NCBI GenBank assembly: GCA_030674155.1
Contig: CM060329.1
Location: forward strand, 25,706,379-25,770,378
DNA length: 64,000 bases
Direction of reading: 5' to 3'
Source: Stramonita haemastoma
Lineage: Eukaryota > Mollusca > Gastropoda > Neogastropoda > Muricidae
Shown: positions 57,566-64,000 of the stretch, piece by piece
Numbering within the stretch: the first letter of the stretch is position 1
How the letters are laid out: each line of letters starts with the position of its first letter
The notes under the pieces: generated by a model
The model's database searches: none
Seen by the model: only the letters and a program-made list of their open reading frames with translations
What the model was told of the DNA's origin: nothing
Made by a program: the position numbers and the translations under genes

Positions 57566-58020
57566 ATAAAATTGAATAAAACGTATGAATCAGGAGACAT
57601 GGGGAGAGAAAAGAAATGAAGTTCCTCTGTCCTCCTCCTCCTCCCCCCCCCCCCCCCTCTTCACCTCTACAAGCAATTTCCCCACAGTGGCCCCGCCTAA
57701 CAGTCTGGAAGCAATGGCCAAATTGACATGGCTCTCTCTCTCTCTCTTTTTTTTTTTATACCTCCTTCTCCTCGCCACACATTGCCCTCATTATCAACAG
57801 GCGATCTGTTCAAATGCCAACAGCTGGTTCCAGACCCGCAGCAGCAGCAGCAGCAGCATCAGTTCTGATTGCGTCCCTCTGCAAATCTCTATCATCCTTC
57901 CGAATTCCCTCAGTGATGCCAATTCCCATCAATATTTCAACACCAAAAAAAAATATACCAGAGTAAAAGAGAAGAAACATGATAACGAGTGAAAGGTCGT
58001 GGATTTGTTTTTGTTTTCTT
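57566..58020. other. Stretch without recognised gene
   Basis: An open frame here is C/T-rich and Ser/Pro-rich only; no family recognised. Confidence 0.5.
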
Positions 58021-58029
58021 TAATCTTAT

Positions 58030-58185
<156 letters not shown>

Positions 58186-58449
58186 TTTTTCTCTCCAGTA
58201 CTCAACCGTCCCTCTCTAAGCTATGAAATAGGGCTGCGTTTCGTATTCAGCTCCCAGGTCTCAATAAACATAAAAAAAGAAAAGAGCCTCTCTCATGCAA
58301 TAAGAAAATGAGTCTTCGGGGTTCGGCACAATTGCAAGCTCCGTGTTGCAATATGATATGCTGGGGATAAAAATAATCCGTATGTCCATGCAGTGTCCAA
58401 GCAGTCATGTTCTCTTCGTGTGTTGGCACGATGTGTGACTCTCGTGTTG

Positions 58450-58579
58450 CATGTGTGTGTGTGTGATGATGTGTGTGGTGTGGTGTGTGTGTGGTGTGTG
58501 TGTGTGTGGTGGAGGTAGGTAGTGTGAGGTGATGAGATAGTAGGATGAGAGGAGGTGTGTGTGTGTGTGTGTGTGTGTG

Positions 58580-58610
<31 letters not shown>

Positions 58611-58680
58611 ATGTGTGAGGGTGTGTGTGTGTGGTGTTGTTGTGGTGTTGTGTGTGTGTGTGTGTGTGTGTGTGTGGTGT
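58450..58680. repeat. (GT)n with GGTG breaks
   Basis: Imperfect GT tract. Confidence 0.9.
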
Positions 58681-58939
58681 TCTATATACAGTAATGCATT
58701 TTGTGTGTGTCTCAGTGCATGCATACATTCCTGCGTGGTTAAGTCAAAGCGTATCCTTTTCTGACCGATCATCCATTATGCATCCAGAAAGAAGAGCTCC
58801 AGAGCAAAGATAACAGACGACTTGATCGCACACTTCCTCACCTGACTGACTGCCTCCCTGACCTTATCTCTCTCTCTCCCTCTCTCCCCTAGTCACTGTC
58901 TATGTCCTGACTCCTTCTCGCAGTGCCCCTTTCTCCCTC

Positions 58940-59230
58940 TGTCCTGTCTCCCTCCCTGTGTCCCCCTTTCTCCCTGTCTCCCTCCCAGTGTCCCCCTTTC
59001 TCCCTGTCTCCCTCCCAGTGTCCCCCTTTCTCCCTGTCTCCCTCCCAGTGTCCCCCTTTCTCCCTGTCTCCCTCCCAGTGTCCCCCTTTCTCCCTGTCTC
59101 TGACCTGACTCCCTCTCCCAGTGTCTCTCTCTCCCTAACTCCCCCCCCAGTGTCCCTTTCTCCCTGTCTCCCTCTCCCAGTGTCCCTGTCTCCCTCCAAC
59201 AGTGTCCCTGTCTCCCTCCAACAGTGTCCC
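58940..59230. repeat. 30-bp minisatellite
   Basis: CCTTTCTCCCTGTCTCCCTC then CCAGTGTCCC, five perfect units and several diverged ones. Because 30 is a multiple of three, minus-strand frames stay open; not judged a gene. 59,300-59,700 holds nothing recognised. Confidence 0.92.
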
Positions 59231-59794
59231 TTTCTCCCTCTGTCCTGTCTCCCTCCCCCCACTGCTCTTCTCCCCGTATTTGCCCTCCCCACTTTACTAT
59301 AAAATCTTTTGGACGAACTGTGCACAATATCCACAGATACAAAAATCATTTATTCAAAAAAAAAATGTTAGGCTTTCATTTCAATATACATATAAAATAT
59401 ACATTCTCTGCATCTGCAAACACTTTTTTCTGTTACAAAATGTCTATTCAACATTTCTTGTGACAATCTGAAAGAAATGTAACAAAATAAAACAAAAACA
59501 GAAAAAACATGCACCTGCTAGCAGCGATGATTTTATTAAAATGAACAGAAAAAAAACCGATATAACAAAACTATACCCCCTAAAAAATTAATAAATAAAA
59601 GTCTTGAGAAGAATGTAAGGGGAGGGGCACTTTTTTTTAAATTGTCATTACGTTTCACATGACGCGACATATACAAAAAAAAAAAAAAGAAAGAGAGAAA
59701 TTCAGAAAGTTTGTAGTAAAGAAAAAGCATGACTGTCACTGCTGGACAGAAACAAAGCCATCTTGCCAGGCAGGTAGGTAACCCCCCCCACCAC

Positions 59795-59822
59795 CACCAC
59801 CACCACACACACACACACACAC

Positions 59823-59871
<49 letters not shown>

Positions 59872-59905
59872 CCACACACACACACACACACAACACACAC
59901 ACACT
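59795..59905. repeat. (CCA)n then (CA)n
   Basis: CA runs with AACA breaks. Confidence 0.93.
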
Positions 59906-60059
59906 TTGCCCACACTCTCTCTCTCTCTGTGTTAGCAGTCCAAGACATCCTCCCCGTGTTGCCATCTCATTCATTCACACAGACGGACACTGCATGCAGC
60001 TTTTTCCCCCTCCCATGGGACGATGATGTCTCTTGTCCTGCCTATTTCTGCGAAGGAAA

Positions 60060-60555
<496 letters not shown>

Positions 60556-60894
60556 GATAAAAAAAAACCCTTCCTTGTCATTTCTTTCTCCTTAAACAAG
60601 TTGTTCCTGCGGCGAAGAGAGGGTGGGAGGAATTTCCCTGGGGTAGAGTGCCAGTTGTAGGGGGAGCCGGGCTGTCTCCACAGGCAATCTGGCCATTGTT
60701 GTAAAAAGGGGGCATGGAAAATGATCTCTCTCACGCACATACATGCACCGCCATGTGAACAGAGGGATTGCTCTTGTCACTTTTGTATTTTAACTTTTTG
60801 ACAACAACAAAAATCCAAATATGTCATAGTGCGCACAATGTTTTTCCTTTTGTTTTGCCTGTTATCGGCTTTTTTTTTTTTTTTTTTTTTTAGT

Positions 60895-61175
60895 TGGCTC
60901 CTACCGGCACAAACTAGCCTACTCTTCCCCAAAGATGGTACAAGTTTTAGCGTGTGCGTGGGATATTCTACATGTATTCGCACACAGAAACTCATTTCAA
61001 AGTTTCACACGAAGAACTTTTGGGAGAGTGGAGTGGAGTCAGCAGTAGTGATGAAAACTCCCCGGTGGGGAAAAAAATCCCCTCATACAGGTAGGTAGGC
61101 TGCTTTGGTGATGGCTCAAGTCCAACCCTGACCGTCCCATCACGAGTGCAGAGCTCTAACTAGTGGACTGTCCCG
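60895..61175 (-). mobile_element. SINE A-like, degraded
   Basis: Minus strand: CTCCTACCGGCACA-type body, AGTTTCACACGAAGAACTTT and a head end CTAACTAGTGGACTGTCCCG. Confidence 0.55.
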
Positions 61176-61204
61176 CTTCCCACAGACAATTCTGAAAGTC
61201 TGCA

Positions 61205-61346
61205 TCATACAGGGTGGGTGGGTAGTCTAGAGGTTAACGCGCCTGTATAGAAAGCGAAAAGTCCAAGTCGGAGTGTGCGGTGGTTCGCATCCCGTTTGGG
61301 CCCAAAACTTTCTCCCCATCCATGAGACCATGAGTCTGGGGTGCTA

Positions 61347-61377
<31 letters not shown>

Positions 61378-61470
61378 CGTGTAATACACATCATTATTTA
61401 GCGCACGGAAAAGAATCCACGGCTACAAGAGGGTTATTATCCCTGGCAAAATCCCAGAGAGAAAAAAAAA
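61205..61470 (+). mobile_element. SINE B, 3' end lost
   Basis: Head GGTAGTCTAGAGGTTAACGC, GAAAGCGAAAAGTCC, central domain GGATGAGACAATAAACCGAG and GTCCCGTGTAATACACATCA. Confidence 0.8.
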
Positions 61471-61675
61471 TCTACAATCTTATTTTCACAAAAACAAAAC
61501 CCACAAATCATTACCATTTTATATCAGAAAACAACAACAACAACAACAACACAGGATCGACCAGAGCTCGGCAGGCCAGGGGTCAGAGTGCACCCAACGA
61601 CCTACAGGACACAGGAGTGGGCCGCGCCTGCTGAGCACACACACTGAGAAATGGAAACGGTCACGCAAGGCAATC

Positions 61676-61756
61676 ACACACACACGCACGCACGCATGCA
61701 CGCACGCACACACACATCTCCACACACACACACACACACACACACACAGTCTCACA

Positions 61757-61797
<41 letters not shown>

Positions 61798-61801
61798 CTA
61801 C

Positions 61802-61868
<67 letters not shown>
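61676..61868. repeat. (CA)n microsatellite cluster
   Basis: CA runs with GCACG and TCT breaks, then a C/T-rich stretch to 62,230 without a gene. Confidence 0.94.
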
Positions 61869-61869
<1 letters not shown>

Positions 61870-62334
61870 CCAAATCCAGCTGCGCACTTATTAACATCTG
61901 CAACCACAATTGCTATCGTGCTTCTCACCCCCCACCCCCCACCCCCCGAAATATCCTCCTTCTCACCCCCACCCCCACCTCCTCTTTCCACACACCCCTC
62001 CCCACCTCCTTGTTCCCTCTCCCACCCACTACCATCCCTTGTTTCCACACTCTTCATCTTTTCCCTCTCGTTTTATTTTTCTTCCCTTTCCTCTTTGTCC
62101 ATTCTGTTTTGTTTGGGTTTTTTTTTTTCTTTCTTTCTTTCCGTTTTTCTTTTTCGCAATTTTTCGCTGTATCTGTGTCTGCCTCTATGAGTCTGATGCA
62201 TTATTCATTTTCTTGTTTTCCCTCTCCTTTTATTGTACGTTTATAGAAATCAATCATCGTTTTTTGTCTTATGCCTTTTTCGCATAAAGGTTTTATATAT
62301 ATACTTTGTTAACGCCGCGCACCTTACACGTGTG

Positions 62335-62594
<260 letters not shown>

Positions 62595-62721
62595 TGGGTT
62601 TTCTTCTCCCGATAGTCTCTGTCAGAATCAACATTTATTGCAGAGTTGTTTGGGCAATAAATATTCTTATCGCCTCTCTCCCCTACTTTTGGCAGTGTCT
62701 CTCCTATGGCCTTATCAACTT

Positions 62722-62920
<199 letters not shown>

Positions 62921-62984
62921 GATGTAGTTTTCTTGTTTTCATAAACGTTGAGGCACTTTTAATTTCTAGCGTAACATGCGCTGG

Positions 62985-63109
62985 TATGTGGTATGTGGAA
63001 GTGGTATGTTTGCAATTCTTGTCATGTACCATTCCCCATACCCAATTAAAAAATTTCTGCTTTTCTATCGTGGCCTAAGGCCGATGTACAGTAAAAGTCT
63101 GAAGTCTGA

Positions 63110-63110
<1 letters not shown>
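62985..63110 (+). mobile_element. LINE 3' end fragment, same family as 63.8 kb
   Basis: GTGGCCTAAGGCCGATGTAC and AGTAAAAGTCTGAAGTCTGA, followed directly by (CT)/(CTGT) repeats. Confidence 0.65.
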
Positions 63111-63994
<884 letters not shown>

Positions 63995-64000
63995 ATAGGG

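Noticed and set aside
58893..59349. Collagen-like 149-residue frames with GERGTLGG repeats
   Set aside because: The 30-bp minisatellite keeps all frames open because 30 is divisible by three. No conserved flank or splice signals.

Overview
This window is eukaryotic nuclear DNA. It has split genes with GT-AG introns, about 20 tRNA-derived SINE copies, LINE fragments, DNA-transposon remnants and very many long microsatellites. The gene content (an LHFPL tetraspan gene, ORC5, CFAP20DC) is animal. The SINE-rich, (CA/GA)n-rich texture suggests a lophotrochozoan, most likely a mollusc such as a marine gastropod. That placement is inference; no species can be named from the sequence alone. LAYOUT. 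1-9.8 kb: almost only microsatellites and SINE pieces, including a 900-bp trinucleotide tract at 3.17-4.07 kb. 9.81-10.23 kb (minus): first coding exon of an LHFPL3/4/5-type membrane protein; its remaining exons lie beyond the left edge or were not found. 10.3-12.5 kb: divergent intergenic region with a CCAAT box and an E2F-like site, then CA repeats with GATA palindromes. 12.5-25.5 kb (plus): the whole ORC5 gene in 14 exons, with a decayed duplicate of exon 4, a 22-copy minisatellite and a pogo-like DNA element in its introns. 28.66-51.26 kb (minus): the whole coding region of CFAP20DC (C3orf67 orthologue) in 21 exons, convergent with ORC5, with introns full of SINEs and three TIR elements. 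51.3-64 kb: no host gene recognised; LINE 3' ends, SINEs, microsatellites and a 100-N gap at 57,244-57,343. The genes do not form a pathway: ORC5 is a DNA replication licensing subunit, CFAP20DC a cilium-associated CFAP20-domain protein, and LHFPL a tetraspan protein. ORC5 and LHFPL may share a divergent promoter region. Five of the 35 ORC5/CFAP20DC coding exons have lengths or frames that need exactly one base added or removed, while splice sites and all other exons are intact. With the local duplications and the N gap, this points to consensus indels in a long-read assembly more than to pseudogenes. No wholly new gene system was seen. The most interesting material is in the repeats: a SINE head combining tRNA-like and 5S-rRNA-like promoter elements, two SINE families sharing one central domain, LINE tails that appear to seed (CT)n microsatellites, a minisatellite grown from the end of a dispersed repeat, and DNA-transposon derivatives, one carrying a transposase N-terminus.
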